From Trichobilharzia szidati (Eukaryota > Platyhelminthes > Trematoda > Strigeidida > Schistosomatidae): a DNA stretch of 64,000 nt. Position 1 is the first letter of the stretch; each line of letters begins with the position of its first letter. The notes under the pieces were generated by a model that was given only the letters and a program-made list of their open reading frames with translations, did no database searches and had not been told where the DNA came from. Positions 21,075 to 32,142 of this stretch are shown here, piece after piece. The translations under genes and the position numbers were made by a program. The stretch lies in assembly GCA_944472155.2 (NCBI GenBank), contig OX235271.1:28776977-28840976 (forward strand), read 5' to 3'.

Positions 21075-21850
21075 TAAATGAGCTGTACTGCTAATTTTCA
21101 ATCACTCTATTGTACATTTTTATCCCCAAAGTGTGTGTATGACACACTGCATAGGGGAGAGTTTATGTGTTTGTTTTTCTTACCTGGAAAAACTTAGGAC
21201 AATATACAATCTCCTCAGAACATTATTCATCCGTGAATTGCTGCTTTCCATTTCAAGCTCTGTTAAAACATTTTCTATCCCAGTGAAACAATTTTTTTAA
21301 AGATTTGCTAGAATCCCTTCGTCCTTTGACAAGCAAAGAAGCTCTAAGGATAACAGTAAATATGAGTTTGTCTAGCTAATTGGCTAAGGTCATTCTTATC
21401 GCATACTGAACATCCTTCTTTATTACTTACTCATAACTTCCTCTTTGTCCTGTTTTTTTTTTGGAAAAATAAACGTCAAGACAAAGTTTCATAAGACTTT
21501 ATACTTGCACGATTAAGCATTAAAACTCAACTATCACCTATTTATCATGATTTCTTTGTGTGTGTGTGTGTGTTTGTGTGAAGAAATTTTCGATCATAAA
21601 AATAAGAATATCCACTTTGTAGTTAGATGTTTCACTGTTACAATCATTCATGTATGATTATCATTGTCATTATTATTCTTATTAGTGTTATTCAGTTCAT
21701 GTGGTTTTATCTTTTGAAGAAATTTATTTTAATGAGTAAATTTGCTGTAATATCGAGGCCAACTGGTAATCAAATCTGTGATTAATCAAATAACTGCAAA
21801 AAAACACGTGAAAATTAAAATTAATTGTTCCATACAGGAAGTTAGATGGA
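21075..21850. other. no gene recognised; (GT)n tract
   Basis: AT-rich intronic sequence. A (GT)n/(TG)n microsatellite lies at about 21556-21580. I see nothing else that can be assigned. Confidence 0.5.
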
Positions 21851-21854
21851 GTTC

Positions 21855-22895
21855 TAGTGCCCGACCGATAGCTGCTACCTTGACGTGGTGGTCGGGCTTG
21901 CATATCGCAATGACCCAACGAACTACACTGGCTGGAACTTATGTTCCTGTAGGTCCTATCATGCCAGAAAGGTTGTTTGGATAGCGGTTAGACAAAAAGC
22001 AGCTACCCAATCCAATACTATGATTCAAACAAAATCACAAAATATCATGCCGGATCGGTCGGGGCCCGAGTTAACAACGACTGCGCTTCCTGCTGCCGTG
22101 CCACAGGGCAGAAGTGATAAATATGCTACTGAGACACACCAAATGAAAAAGAACAAATGAAAACAGGCCGTGTGTGACCGGCCTCAAGCAGTTGTCCCCT
22201 GGGCTCTGCGGTCACGCAACACTCTTTCTGTTTCTGTGAGATCTGGCCATTGAGAGCGGAAGACATGAAAAGATTAGCTGTCTTTGATCATAGATACCAG
22301 CGTTCTGTTTCCCGTGTGAAATGGTATAATAGGGTGAGAAATATTGAGGTTAGGCGTCGAGTGCTAGGGAAGGAGGGGAAATCAGTCGACGAGACTGTGA
22401 AATTACATCGACTGAGATGGTTAGTTCATGTGTTACGTTTGCCTAACCACCGCCTTCCTCGACGGGCAATGTTAGTTGATATAGGATGAGGCTGGAAAAG
22501 AGCTAGCGGCGGTCAAACGAAAACGTGGCACCAGTCAAAGAAATCTACAACAGTTAGTTTAAGCCACGTAAGAAGGTGTAGACTGGCTTCCTGACTGGTT
22601 GGGGTCCTCGGGACGGTAAAAACCAATGGTTGGAAACAATTGGTGATATGGCTCAAAATCATTGTCAATGGCTGGTGCATATGCATCCACTCCTTGTGAC
22701 TTATGATCTCCAATGAAACTGTTTTGTTCTTCGTTATTACTATTCCTTTGTCTCACACCTCTGTTTACTGTCTATATTATGCATTTTTCCTACTTTCTTC
22801 TCTTGCTTTGTGTGCTACATGTGGGGAGTGTGGCGACTTGAACTGCCGCACATATGTTCAAAGTACTATGTCGAAAACAGACAGACAGGAGTTCT
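21855..22895 (+). mobile_element. RTE-2 LINE, internally deleted (5' region joined to 3' part)
   Basis: The 5' part (21855-22225) starts near CTACCTTGACGTGGTGGTCG and carries an open frame through VVWIAVRQKAATQSNTMIQT, then MPDRSGPELTTTALPAAVPQ and KYATETHQMKKNK. It matches the inverted segment at 111-527. At 22226 it jumps to the C-terminal region: ETVKLHRLRW, LRLPNHRLPRRAM, then the 3' UTR with a GACAGACAG tail at about 22880. The whole reverse transcriptase core is missing, so it is a deletion derivative. Confidence 0.8.
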
Positions 22896-22989
22896 AGTGA
22901 GAAGTCGTGACCAGTGGGGTCCACCAAGTTAGGCAACAGGAAAGTTTGATGATACTAAATGGTTAGAGACAATCGGTAGGAGGAAGCCC

Positions 22990-23180
22990 TGTCTACACCT
23001 AGGTATCGTGCTAGTTGGCATTCACCAGTCAGCATGGCGTATCTGCAGCCTTGAAGGAACTAATGTCTCTTCTGAGATTCGAACCCGCATCATCCATTGT
23101 CGTTTGCAATCAGAGACGTTATCACTGAGCTATTTGGTCTCGCGATTGACCTTCTTTAGGACTGATTGCAATGGATACTT
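22990..23180 (-). repeat. tRNA-like repeat, Sm-alpha-type head (tentative)
   Basis: On the minus strand CCAAATAGCTCAGTGATAAC resembles an A box region and GATGCGGGTTCGAATCTC a B box, about 40 bases apart. This is a tRNA-like head different from SINE-A and SINE-B, and similar to a head seen near 40570-40640 upstream of an Sm-alpha-like hammerhead relic. No hammerhead is readable in this copy. The assignment is tentative. Confidence 0.4.
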
Positions 23181-23389
23181 TGATTGTACACTAGTAACTA
23201 GTGTCCTTTCTGATAGAACTCAGTCTGCGCCAAAGAAAGGACTAGACACATCACACTAGTTACTGACTAGTGTCCAATTAAAATAGGAAAGTTAATCGGG
23301 CGCCACCTGTCTTATCCGTTGGGTGTTAAGGCATTTCAATAAATAGGCTAGAATAAACTGACATGATTTCATGAAAATTCAAGAATATA

Positions 23390-23515
23390 CTGCGTTCGAA
23401 CCCCAACGGGTATGTACTGATGAAGGGTCCCAAATTAGGACGAAACAGCTGTCCAGTACTCCCAGGCTTTCCAATGGTTCTCTAACCAGTGATGGCTCAT
23501 GATGAAATCCTGTAA
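23390..23515 (+). mobile_element. SINE-B, 5'-truncated
   Basis: This copy starts within the B-box arm (GTTCGAACCCCAACGGG). It runs through GTACTGATGAAGGGTCCC and TTAGGACGAAACAGCTGTCC to the tail GGTTCTCTAACC. The hammerhead-like part has core CTGATGA but an extra AGG before the stem II GTCC/GGAC, and stem III reads ACAG/CUGU before the GUC triplet. Confidence 0.75.
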
Positions 23516-23689
23516 CCAATCAACCAAATCCCTACAAACCAATACTTGAATATGAATGAGATGCTCACTGGTGACTGGCCCTATTCAGGTAGGTAGTTAC
23601 CTGGGGTTCCAGTGAGAAGTCGTGACCAGTAGGGTACAGCAGGTCGGGTGTGAGGGCAAATACTAGCCGAAGACATTGGCTAGCGGTTG

Positions 23690-23910
23690 CGCTATATCGT
23701 GAATTGGCAGAAGTTAGAATTCATGGACCATTGGATCGGGTTCCGGTGGCTTAATGGTATACGAGCTCGCCTTGTAACGAGAAGGTGTTGGGTTCAATTC
23801 CTGGCGGTGAGTGCGTACTGATGAAGAGTCCCAAACAGCTGTCCAGTACTCCCAGGTTTTCCATTGGTTCTGTAACCAATGTCAGCTCATGATGAAATCC
23901 TGTAATCAAG
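23690..23910 (+). mobile_element. SINE-B with 5' leader
   Basis: A leader (GCGCTATATCGTGAATTGGC, then GAATTCATGGACCATTGG) precedes the tRNA-Thr-like head GGTTCCGGTGGCTTAATGGT. This leader also precedes copies at 24200, 41640 and 52310. The hammerhead-like domain has lost the 3' arm of stem II (AGAGTCCCAAACAGCTGTCC). The tail follows. Confidence 0.75.
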
Positions 23911-24199
23911 AATATACGTTTAACTTTTGGACTTACTGCCTTCATTAATCCATTACAACATTGCGCAGATATCAGTATCAAGCAGCATTTTCTGATAAAA
24001 GTGCAGCAAATGTTGTAACGCAGTTCAAGAATATAATATCAACTACAATATGTACTCCAGAAAAAAATTTTCTAATGCAAAATTTCAGTAAAAAAAGCAT
24101 ATAAAGAATTTAACTTGTCATTAAACCACTATGGCAACGGTCTACGATGCTAAAATTAGCGGGAATATGCAATAAAGCCACTCCAGTTACTCACCGATG

Positions 24200-24450
24200 A
24201 TATCAGCTGTTGGTTGCGCAATATATATATATCGCGAATTGGCAAATTTGGAATTCATGGGCAATTGGCTCAGGTCCCAGTGGCTCAGTGCTCTATCGGA
24301 TGGTCCTAGGTTCTAAACCCGGTGGGTATGTACCATTGAGGAGTCCAGAACTAGTACGAAAGAATAGTCTGGTACTCCTTGGTTTCCCGATGATTCTCTA
24401 ATTGATGTCAGCTCGTGATCAAATCCCTGCAAACCAACACTAAAAAATAA
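24200..24450 (+). mobile_element. SINE-B with 5' leader, diverged
   Basis: The leader TATCGCGAATTGGCAAATTT is followed by the head GGTCCCAGTGGCTCAGTGCT. The hammerhead-like region is degenerate (TACCATTGAGGAGTCCAGAA, then CTAGTACGAAAG). The tail contains GATTCTCTAATTGATGTCAG. Confidence 0.7.
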
Positions 24451-24779
24451 ATCTCGAAAAGACTGAAAAATTCTCTACTGAATAAATGTGATTATTTTCG
24501 TCACAACCCTTTTTTCGTATTTTACCTTCAATCACTGCCTATAATCCATCCTATGTGGCTCTTGTATTAACATGTTTCTTCATTGATAAGTCGCTACAGG
24601 AGGGAATAACCAATGTTATGCATGTGTAGTCCTCGATGTTGGTACAGACTGAATTCTATTATTTTTAATTTTACAATGTAGTCACCAAGGCAAGTGATTC
24701 ACTATCACGTTGTATTTGGAGTCGCTGAACTTAGGGTTCCGTGTTTATTGGCAGTTGTTAGTAAGACGAATCATGAAGT

Positions 24780-25000
24780 AATTTCAATTAGAGAACCATT
24801 GAAAACCAACCGAGAGTACTGGCCAATTGTCCCCCCCCCCACTTCTCCTTAGTTTGGCACTCCTCAGCACTACCTACCCATGACCCTACTGGAGATCGAA
24901 CTCCAGGACCCTCAGATTACAAGACGAGTTCGTTGACCACTCAGCTGCTAGGTTGGACGAAATCCAATTGCCCAGTAATTCAACGGCTCTCTAACTGCAG
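24780..25000 (-). mobile_element. SINE-B, diverged
   Basis: The minus-strand copy is recognisable from its tail (plus AATTAGAGAACCATTGAAAA) and head (plus GGAGATCGAACTCCAGGACC, the B box in reverse). A C-homopolymer of about 11 bases at 24831-24841 replaces part of the hammerhead-like domain. Confidence 0.65.
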
Positions 25001-25089
25001 TCACTGTGTGATATCAAATTTATAATCTCCCGTGATTGGTTTTTGTTGTACTGGACTGAAATATTCGTTCAGCTCATAGCATAGTATGA

Positions 25090-25200
25090 GCGCTTCGACG
25101 ATGCTTTGACTTAACTTGGTTTCTGGTATTTAGTAGTGGTAGGACACATTTTTCGTCCTATTTGGGATCCGTTATTAGCTGAATGTACCTGCATGCTCAC
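25090..25200 (-). ncRNA. Sm-alpha-type hammerhead, degenerate
   Basis: On the minus strand GGTACATTCAGCTAATAA is followed by GATCCCAAATAGGACGAAAA and then GTGTCCTACCACTACTAAAT. This follows the order of the known S. mansoni Sm-alpha hammerhead: stem I 5' strand, core, stem II around CCAAATAG, GAAA, and GUC cleavage triplet. The core is mutated (CTAATAA for CTGATGA) with three or more extra bases. It should be inactive and marks an old Sm-alpha copy. Confidence 0.6.
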
Positions 25201-25202
25201 TG

Positions 25203-26215
25203 TATTATTATTATTATTGTTTCCTTTAATTCCTAGAGGAACATAGGGCTTCAGCCGTGCGTCTCCATTGCGTTCGGTTCTCTGCTACACTCTTCATCTG
25301 GCTCCATGTTTGCCCACACGTTTTCATCTCCTCTTCACATCACCTCCTCCAAGTCACCCCACCTTAGCACTGACGACCAACTCGCCGCTTCCCTTTCGGG
25401 TTCCACTCGAGCAATGGCTTGTCTAGTGATGTCACTTGATGCATTGTTTCCTCAGAGTATGGCCAGTCAATCCATCTCGATTTCTTCCTGCCTATTTGTT
25501 TGACAACCGGTTCCTGCTGTGTTGGTTCGCTCATTGCCAGAGATGTCTGTTGTTGATCTTTTCTGGCCGACCATCTGATCTTGAGTATTGAGCGAAGACA
25601 ACTGTTAATGAAGGTCTGTAGTTTGTTTGAGATGCTCTTTATGACGCGCAGTGTAAGTCTCTGATCCGTATGTTAAGTAGCACTGACTTCACATTAGACT
25701 TGAAAATCCCGATCTCCACACAGACTTGAGAGTAATGAAAGCTTGTCTTGCTGTTCCGATTCTTGCTTCGATATCATCGTCAGTTCCGTTCGCCTGTAGT
25801 TGAAACGATGCTTCCCAGGTAGGTAGGTAAAAGAGGTTGTTTCTTTCAGGTTCCTCCCATTTATTCTGATGGTTGTCTGTTGTTGTTGTTCTCGTCCAAG
25901 AATCTTCATCACCTCTGTTTTCTCTATGTTCTCCTGAAGTCCTATCTTTGATGCTTCTTCTGCCAACTTGTTGCTTTTCGCTTGTATATCTTCCAGTTTG
26001 TGGGAAATCAGACATATATCATCGGCGAAGTCCAGATCCTCCAAGTTGGTTTTTTTTTTGTGAGTCCATTTTATGCTTGTTTCCTCATTGCCTACTGTTT
26101 ATCGCATTATCCAATCTACTGCAATCAGGAAAATCATTGGCGATAGTAGGCAGCCAGCTTGTCTTACTCCTGTCCTCACTTCAAAGGATTCCGTAAGTTT
26201 CCCGTTGTGGATTAC
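25203..26215 (-). mobile_element. RTE-1 LINE 3' half
   Basis: The tail in reverse is (ATT)n followed by GTTTCCTTTAATTCCTAGAG. The minus-strand frame from 26044 reads MEDLDFADDICLISHKLEDI, then QENIEKTEVMKILGREQQQQ and TSFTYLPGKHRFNYRRTELT. The 5' limit near 26215 falls in the QVIQNGKL block. Frameshifts are present and the copy is dead. Confidence 0.87.
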
Positions 26216-27130
26216 TTGGCAGCATGATCACTGAGCTAGCGGTATTCCCTACTTACATTCGAATCCAGTACCTATCGTTTCAAGCACCAAATAAATTCTA
26301 TGTCTCTCATCAACGTGGTAAATAAAAAATAAATTACTTGACAGTCGACCATTTTTACATTGATAGAATGTATTACAGAAATAAAAACGTAGCTTGGATG
26401 AACACACACTCGCCTGTGCATTCATCTATATACACAAAAACAGTTCGGTTTTCTATTGGTTGTATGTATGTTTGTATGTTAGTTTTTTGGAACAAGGTGA
26501 ATGAATGGTTGACTGACACTTGCCTAATTGTCATCAATAATATTATAGTAATACCGTAGAGACCAACAATCTCCCTTTTTTTGTGATGTATGTTGTGAAC
26601 TGTGTGTTTAAAAGTGACACAGTAGATGTTTTGGTGACGTTTACGTTCAAGAAATCAAGAAACTTTATTATTATTTTCGATGTGATGAACAGCTTTTGTT
26701 TTCTGAAGATGATTTTTCTATCTATCTATCATCTATCTATCCATCTATGTCTTATCTTTCCTTTTCTGAATTGAAATACTGTTTATTTGGATGCTTGTTT
26801 GCCTTGCTTACTTCTGTAGCGTTAGTGTATTTATGCTTTTTCACATACATAATGTAAGTTAACTGATATTCATTTAGTCGACATTTTGTGACACGGTAAT
26901 GTTGTATATACACCATAGGGAATAGATGTTCTAACTAGAACAAGACAATCGAATTTACTGACTGACTGACTGTATGTACAAGAAATTAAAATGTGATAGC
27001 GTCTGTTTTTGTTAACAGAAACTAAAATAATGTTGTTGTTTTTTTTAAAAAAAAATTTGATGAAAAAAAACGGTTTGAAAAGAAGTGTGCAGCACATTAC
27101 ATTAGTATTCTGACACGTGTATCTGCCTGC
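26216..27130. other. no gene recognised; simple sequence
   Basis: AT-rich intron with a TCTA/TATC microsatellite at about 26720-26750 and A/T homopolymer runs at 27030-27070. I found no coding or repeat-family signal. Confidence 0.5.
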
Positions 27131-27269
27131 CTCTGTGCTCCTAACCTCATAAACGGCCTGCTACAGTCAAGTGTGGGTGAGTAGTAGACCTCAGTCTTCC
27201 TCTCGCAACTCTCTCTTCTGTGGCCGTGCGTTCATATCTTCTGCTAGCCAAGTAATCTTATTCACAGAC

Positions 27270-28545
27270 CTCATGCGTCTAGGGATGGTGGATGCATCTG
27301 CGCCAGCCATTGAGATCGATTTTGAGCCATGTCACCAATTGTTTCCAACCATTGGCTTTTACCGTCCCGAGGACCCCAACCAGTCAGGAAGTCTACACCT
27401 TCCTACGTGGCTTAGACTAACTGTTGTGAATTTCATTGACTGGTGCCACCATGTTTTCGTTTGACTGCCGCTAGCTCTTTTCCAGCCTGACCCTATATCA
27501 GCTAACATTTCCCGTCGTCGAGGAAGGCGATGACTAGAGATGCATGCGTAACACATGTCCTAACCATCTCAGTCGATGTAATTTCACAGCCTCGTCGATT
27601 GATTTCCCCTCCCACCTACCTAGCACTCGACGCCTAACTTCAGTATTGCTCACCTTATTATACCACTTCACGCGGGAGATAGAACGCAGACACCTATGAT
27701 CGAAGACAGATAGTGTTTTCATGTCTTCCACTCTCAATGGCCAGGTCTCGCTCACAGCCATAAAGGAGGAAGGAGCGGACTGTTTAGCAGTACACACGCC
27801 CTTTGGTCGATAGTCGGATATCACGTCTACGCCAGAGACGGCGTAAACTGGGATATGCGAAACTAGCCCTCTGTATTCGTGCTGAGATTTCGTCAAAGAT
27901 CAACCCGTTGGCACTGACTGATGGTACTTCCCAAGTAAGTGAAGCGGTCAACGTGCTCTACCACTTCACTTCCTATTTCTTATCTAGTGGTCGGTGAAGT
28001 CCAATCCTGCAACATTATCTTACATTTTACAGGGGCGAATCGCATGCCAAACATTCGAAGATTGTTGCTCAAGGTGTTCAGTAGACTCTGGATTTTGTCA
28101 GCGTCCTCGCCTAGAGGGACTATATCGTCCGCATATTCTAAGTCGACCAGCTTATTCCCTGGTAGCAAGTCAATCCCTGAGTCGCTGAAGTATGTTAGGG
28201 TTAAGTCCATTAGTACGTCTATGATGAAGTTGAATAGGAATGGGGATAATGGGCATCCTTGACAACTCGCCGTAAGTCGTCACCTGGCTGCATGAGTACG
28301 AGTGGAGTGCCTTAATCAGTGCAATGTATTTTCTCGGCATTCCCTTTACAGCCAAGCATCGCCAGAGAACCTCTCGGTCGACAGAATCGAATGCTGCCTT
28401 TAGGTCAAGAAATATAATGATTGTTGGACGCCGGTAGGAATGCCTATGTTCTAGAATCTGTCGAAGGATGAAGATATGATCAATACACCCTCTTCCTGGC
28501 CTAAAGCCTGTCTGGTTTTTTCGTGTTTGTGCCTCCCGAGCACCA
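27270..28545 (-). pseudogene. RTE-2 LINE reverse transcriptase and C-terminus
   Basis: The minus strand carries most of the reverse transcriptase. It reads QTGFRPGRGCIDHIFILRQI and LDLKAAFDSVDREVLWRCLA (28568-28270), then a frameshift, and GIDLLPGNKLVDLEYADDIV with catalytic YADD intact (28210-27980). The C-terminal blocks MKTLSVFDHRCLRSISRVKW and KSIDEAVKLHRLRWLGHVLR follow. Its 3' end near 27270 lacks the (CAGA)n tail. It has at least two frameshifts. Confidence 0.87.
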
Positions 28546-28859
28546 CCAGTTCTATGTGATGATGTCACTCAACGTTCTCCTCAATGTATGTCCAACCCAT
28601 TTCCTTCTGTATATTTTTCGGGCCCTAAACGGATCGCATTTTTACAGCTTCTGCATTTGTATCAATATCGCTCTTCATACCACCTCTTCAGTACTCTACG
28701 CCATTGATCCTATTACACGTTGCACCCAGAACCTCCAGGTTGCTAGACCAACCCATTGACCTTTCTGGATACTGTATTTAAATCCAGCGGCAATTAAATT
28801 CTACCAGTTCACAGCATAGAGTCAATGCCTGAGGGCAAGTTTCTGTCTGTCCTCATACC

Positions 28860-29060
28860 AAACGTGTTAGACCCCGCAGGCCGAAACTTCTTATTGGATT
28901 CCAGTCTATTAACTGAATGATCAGTGGAAACGTTTAATAACCTGGAGATTCTATTTTCTATCGCTGATGGGATCGTAACTGAACACCGAAGTGTCCCACA
29001 CTAGAACGAAGCAGATAGATATCCAATGGTTCTCTCCCTTAGTTGTTGTTGTTGTATTCG
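28860..29060 (+). mobile_element. SINE-B relic
   Basis: This stretch retains only the hammerhead-like and tail portions: GAAGTGTCCCACACTAGAAC, GAAGCAGATAGATATCC and AATGGTTCTC. The tRNA-like head is not readable. It lies just upstream of a GALNT exon. Confidence 0.4.
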
Positions 29061-29188
29061 ACGAAATCTTCCTTGAGGCTTTCTTTTGCCTGTGAAATGC
29101 ACTCAAAACTAGTGATTTAATGATGCTTAAATAATCATTTCATTATATATACTCTACTCATTTTTTTTCTTGTCGAAATTCTTTATAG

Positions 29189-29434
29189 ATTCGTCATACC
29201 AAAACTGGTTATTGTTTAGATTCACTTGGTCATAAAGTCGGTGAATCTGTTGGTATAAGCCGATGTCATGGACAAGGCGGTAATCAAGTATTTGCAATAA
29301 CTGAAAAAGGTGAAATTCGTGTTTACATAGGCTGTATAGACGGTGGAGATAAAAGGAATACCGGAACTGGAAAGTTAATATTCCATAGGTGTTCAAGTGA
29401 GAATATTGGTCAGGTATTTGAAATATCTGGCAAG
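29189..29434 (+). CDS. GALNT: GALNT exon b: ricin-type lectin repeats alpha and beta
   Basis: An 82-codon exon, in phase with both neighbours, lies between acceptor CTTTATAG and donor AAG|GTAAGC. It opens IRHTKTGYCLDSLGHKVGES and continues VGISRCHGQGGNQVFAITEK, then GEIRVYIGCIDGG and HRCSSENIGQVFEISGK. The C-L-D followed by H-G-x-G-G-N-Q-x-F, then C-I-D and G-Q-V-F, are alpha and beta repeats of the ricin B (QxW) fold that tails GALNT enzymes. This domain binds GalNAc on already glycosylated substrates. The neighbouring sequence is SINE and RTE debris, so the exon is conserved against decayed surroundings. Confidence 0.93.
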
Positions 29435-29499
29435 GTAAGCTTTGTTTGTTTGTATGTATCTCCTTTTCATATTTCATTCCCTACTTTCTGAGTAGAGTA

Positions 29500-30010
29500 T
29501 GCAGAGGAGGGGAGGTGGGGGGCTTCAAGGTTTAATGTTTCAGTTACGGTGGTGCTGTTGTTGTTTTTTTTCCTTACAGGGTAGAGTTGCTAGTCTAGCG
29601 CCCAACTTTTCTTAGGCTTACTATCTGCTAAGAAACTAAGGGCTCTCGGGACTCTAAGAATCAATGGCTGGAGACAATAGGTGACATGGCTCAAAGTCGT
29701 TATCAGTGGCGCAGATGTATTCAGTCTCTGTAATCTTTCATATTCCTTTCTACGATTACTCATTCTGTTTCACTCTTATACTTGTCAAAACTCTATTGAT
29801 TCTCTTCACTCATTTTCTTATCTACCTTTGTGTGCTATTTGGAACGTGGCAACTCGAACTGCTGCACTTCGGTGCCAAGTTCTATGTTGAATCCAGACAG
29901 ACAGACAGAGAAGAAACTAGACGAGTTTTCGAAGTTCTCTAACCGGGAGTCGAATTTGAACCACGTGAATGGCTGATTGTTAAGCATTTTACCACCGAAC
30001 CATGGACATA
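29500..30010 (-). mobile_element. SINE-A split by an RTE-2 insertion
   Basis: Two halves of one minus-strand SINE-A lie at about 29500-29638 (tail and body, with plus GGGTAGAGTTGCTAGTCTAG) and 29911-30010 (head, with plus GAATTTGAACCACGTGAATG). The RTE-2 3' fragment 29639-29910 lies between them, with AAGAAACTA on both sides. The halves are diverged. Confidence 0.7.
29639..29910 (+). mobile_element. RTE-2 LINE 3' end with TSD
   Basis: This 272-bp 5'-truncated RTE-2 insertion starts in the GDMAQ block (GGTGACATGGCTCAAAG) and continues through the T-rich 3' UTR to (AGAC)n. It is bounded by AAGAAACTA at 29630-29638 and 29911-29919. The insertion shows that RTE-2 ends in a (CAGA)n tail. Confidence 0.85.
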
Positions 30011-30269
30011 CTCTAAACTAGCTGAATAGGTGGACTTGGAGCTGGAATATTCTACATATTTATGGTGAGAATGGTAGATAGATACCTGTCAAATGATGAT
30101 GAACTATACACGTTGATACATGGAACGGGTTTCAAAGATATAACTTACTACTGGTTGAAAATTGAATATTGCAAATGATGAATCCGTCCTGAATACTTCA
30201 TTCAGTCCGTCTATCATGTTTCATCGATAAAAGAACCTGACAACAATCTCCTGTTTGCTTATTTGAGTG

Positions 30270-30775
30270 TATGTACATCATGTTGAAAACAGCTGCAAGA
30301 AACTTGCTTATCGCCTACCTCGTCGAACAGTGAGCGTTAGATGGCATTGAATTGCGTTGGAGAAGAGTTGGAAAGTGGTTGAACCAAAACCTGAAGTCGT
30401 AGATGCATGAAGTCTTTGACAATCGACTTGAGCCTAACCAATGTAGTGAGAGATGTAGACTACCTAGTTTGAGTCCTTGAGATGTTAAGAACCAATAACA
30501 GGAGACTGTTGGTGATATTGTTCAAAACCTTTCTCAGTGGAACATATGCATTCACTCTTTGTGATTTTCCGTATTCATTATGTCCTCATGTTTTTTCCCC
30601 ATATTTATGCTCTTTCTCACGTGCATTTCTGCTTACTACAATTGCTTTGGTTCCCTTTTACTTCTCCGTTTTGTCTATTTTTGTGTGCTTTATGAAGTAT
30701 GGCAAGTTGAACTGGTGCACTTCTGTGCAAAGTTCTATATATTGAAACTTACTGAATCAGTTAGCAAATGCATTT
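30270..30775 (+). mobile_element. RTE-2 LINE 3' part, diverged
   Basis: Diverged RTE-2 blocks are present: GCGTTAGATGGCATTGAATT, CCTAACCAATGTAGTGAGAG, GAGTCCTTGAGATGTTAAGA. A T-rich 3' UTR follows, with TTTTGTGTGCTTTATGAAGT. No clear tail remains. Confidence 0.65.
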
Positions 30776-31320
30776 GACTACTGAGTAACCTTTATATCTC
30801 GTACCTCTCAGCTCCTTAGCACTGAATGATTAGTAGTACTGCAATTTTCTAGTGTGATCTAAATTAAACAATAGTTAGTTGAAACCCCTGTGTAGTTAAG
30901 TATAGGGCACCAGGGATCACTTATCGAATAGCCCCAGCTTTGTATGCTTTTTCAGCTGATACGACCCAAGCGAAATGCTGGGAAGAGGCTATCCCAACGC
31001 ATGCAGTGTGGGGGCGGGGAGATATTTTCTTGACTCTTCTTTTGTGGTGCAGTGATATCAGAGAGGATAGATGAGGAGTGATTTTGGTGTATCACTGGGC
31101 AGTCCGTAACCATTGACGGATGGCAGCCCTAATCCGGCAGTCAATTTCATACAGAGTATTTTTATGGACCACCCGAAGAGTCAAACTATACTTGCAGTCT
31201 AGGGATCAGAAATTTTCTCAAAATGTGCATACGCTGCTGTGGCTTCAAAGGAGCAGCTTTGCCGTTGGCTAGGTAATATCTGAGAATCTGTGAGTATTTG
31301 CGTGATAACCTTCCCTTAAA

Positions 31321-32142
31321 TTCAAATGAACTGTCGTCAAGATTTGACAGAATAGTTCTGAAATATTTGGGCGCCGAGTGAGAAGTAGACATTTGTAAAA
31401 AAATTATATTTGAATTATTTTGCAATCGAATTAAATTAACAAAGAAACTGTGTAATTGGCATAATCATCGTGTTTTCACTCTCTGTTGTCTGCAACAGAA
31501 TGCATATCTTAAATTCGTAGCTGTCGAGTCACCTGACAACTCCAGTAGGTCGAATAAAGCAGCTCAATCTTCAGAAAGAAGAAGACAAAGCAATAAGTCC
31601 GACAGGGTGCTTCTACTAAACTCTAATCCTAAACACCATAATTTTGAAAATACGTCTAATCATAAAATTCTAGATACTAACAGTTTGAACAGAAATGAAG
31701 GCGTGATGTTAGCTGATGCATAGGAAATCCTTATTAATAAATATAAATGGATATGTATCACTAATTATTAATACTTGGTCAAAATTCTCGACTGTCCATA
31801 ACTTCTTATAGAGACGTTAAGAAATGTTTTACAATTGTTTACCCACACACACACATACACACTGTGTTTAAAGTGTCTAACAAAGGTAGACCAATATTTG
31901 TAAGTCCGAGGTCAAATTTTGATCACAGCTCATAAACTTTTGTTTATAATACTTGTTGATACTTGTTGAATGACTCATGATTGGACAAAGCTTTTAAAAG
32001 CAAGTGATGTTCCTTTTATATATAAACCTCTGTTATGTTAATTTCGATTAATTTCCCTGAAGAAGTTCGGACCAGATTGCCGAACGAAACGTTGGAATTA
32101 CTCATTTCAATCTCGCTGAGATTTTACAAATATAATTTTTTT
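31321..32142 (+). mobile_element. PLE-D Penelope-like unit with TSD
   Basis: This 822-bp unit is bounded by exact ACCTTCCCTTAAA duplications at 31308-31320 and 32143-32155. Its left end is a minus-strand copy of the ORF start (complement of ACTGTCGTCAAGATTTGACA). The remainder on the plus strand resembles 10915-11650: CAGCTCAATCTTCAGAAAG, a stop-closed NSNPKHHNFENTSNHKILDT frame, and the terminal region with a hammerhead. It inserted into an R2-like LINE relic. Confidence 0.85.
32049..32100 (+). ncRNA. hammerhead ribozyme motif (PLE-D copy 2)
   Basis: The sequence is the same as 11557-11608 except near stem I: core CTGAAGA at 32057-32063, stem II GTTCGG/CCGAAC, GAAAC, then GTT with predicted cleavage after the last T, and GGAATTA pairing with TAATTTCC. 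Conservation between two independently inserted copies argues that the structure was kept while the family was active. Confidence 0.75.
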
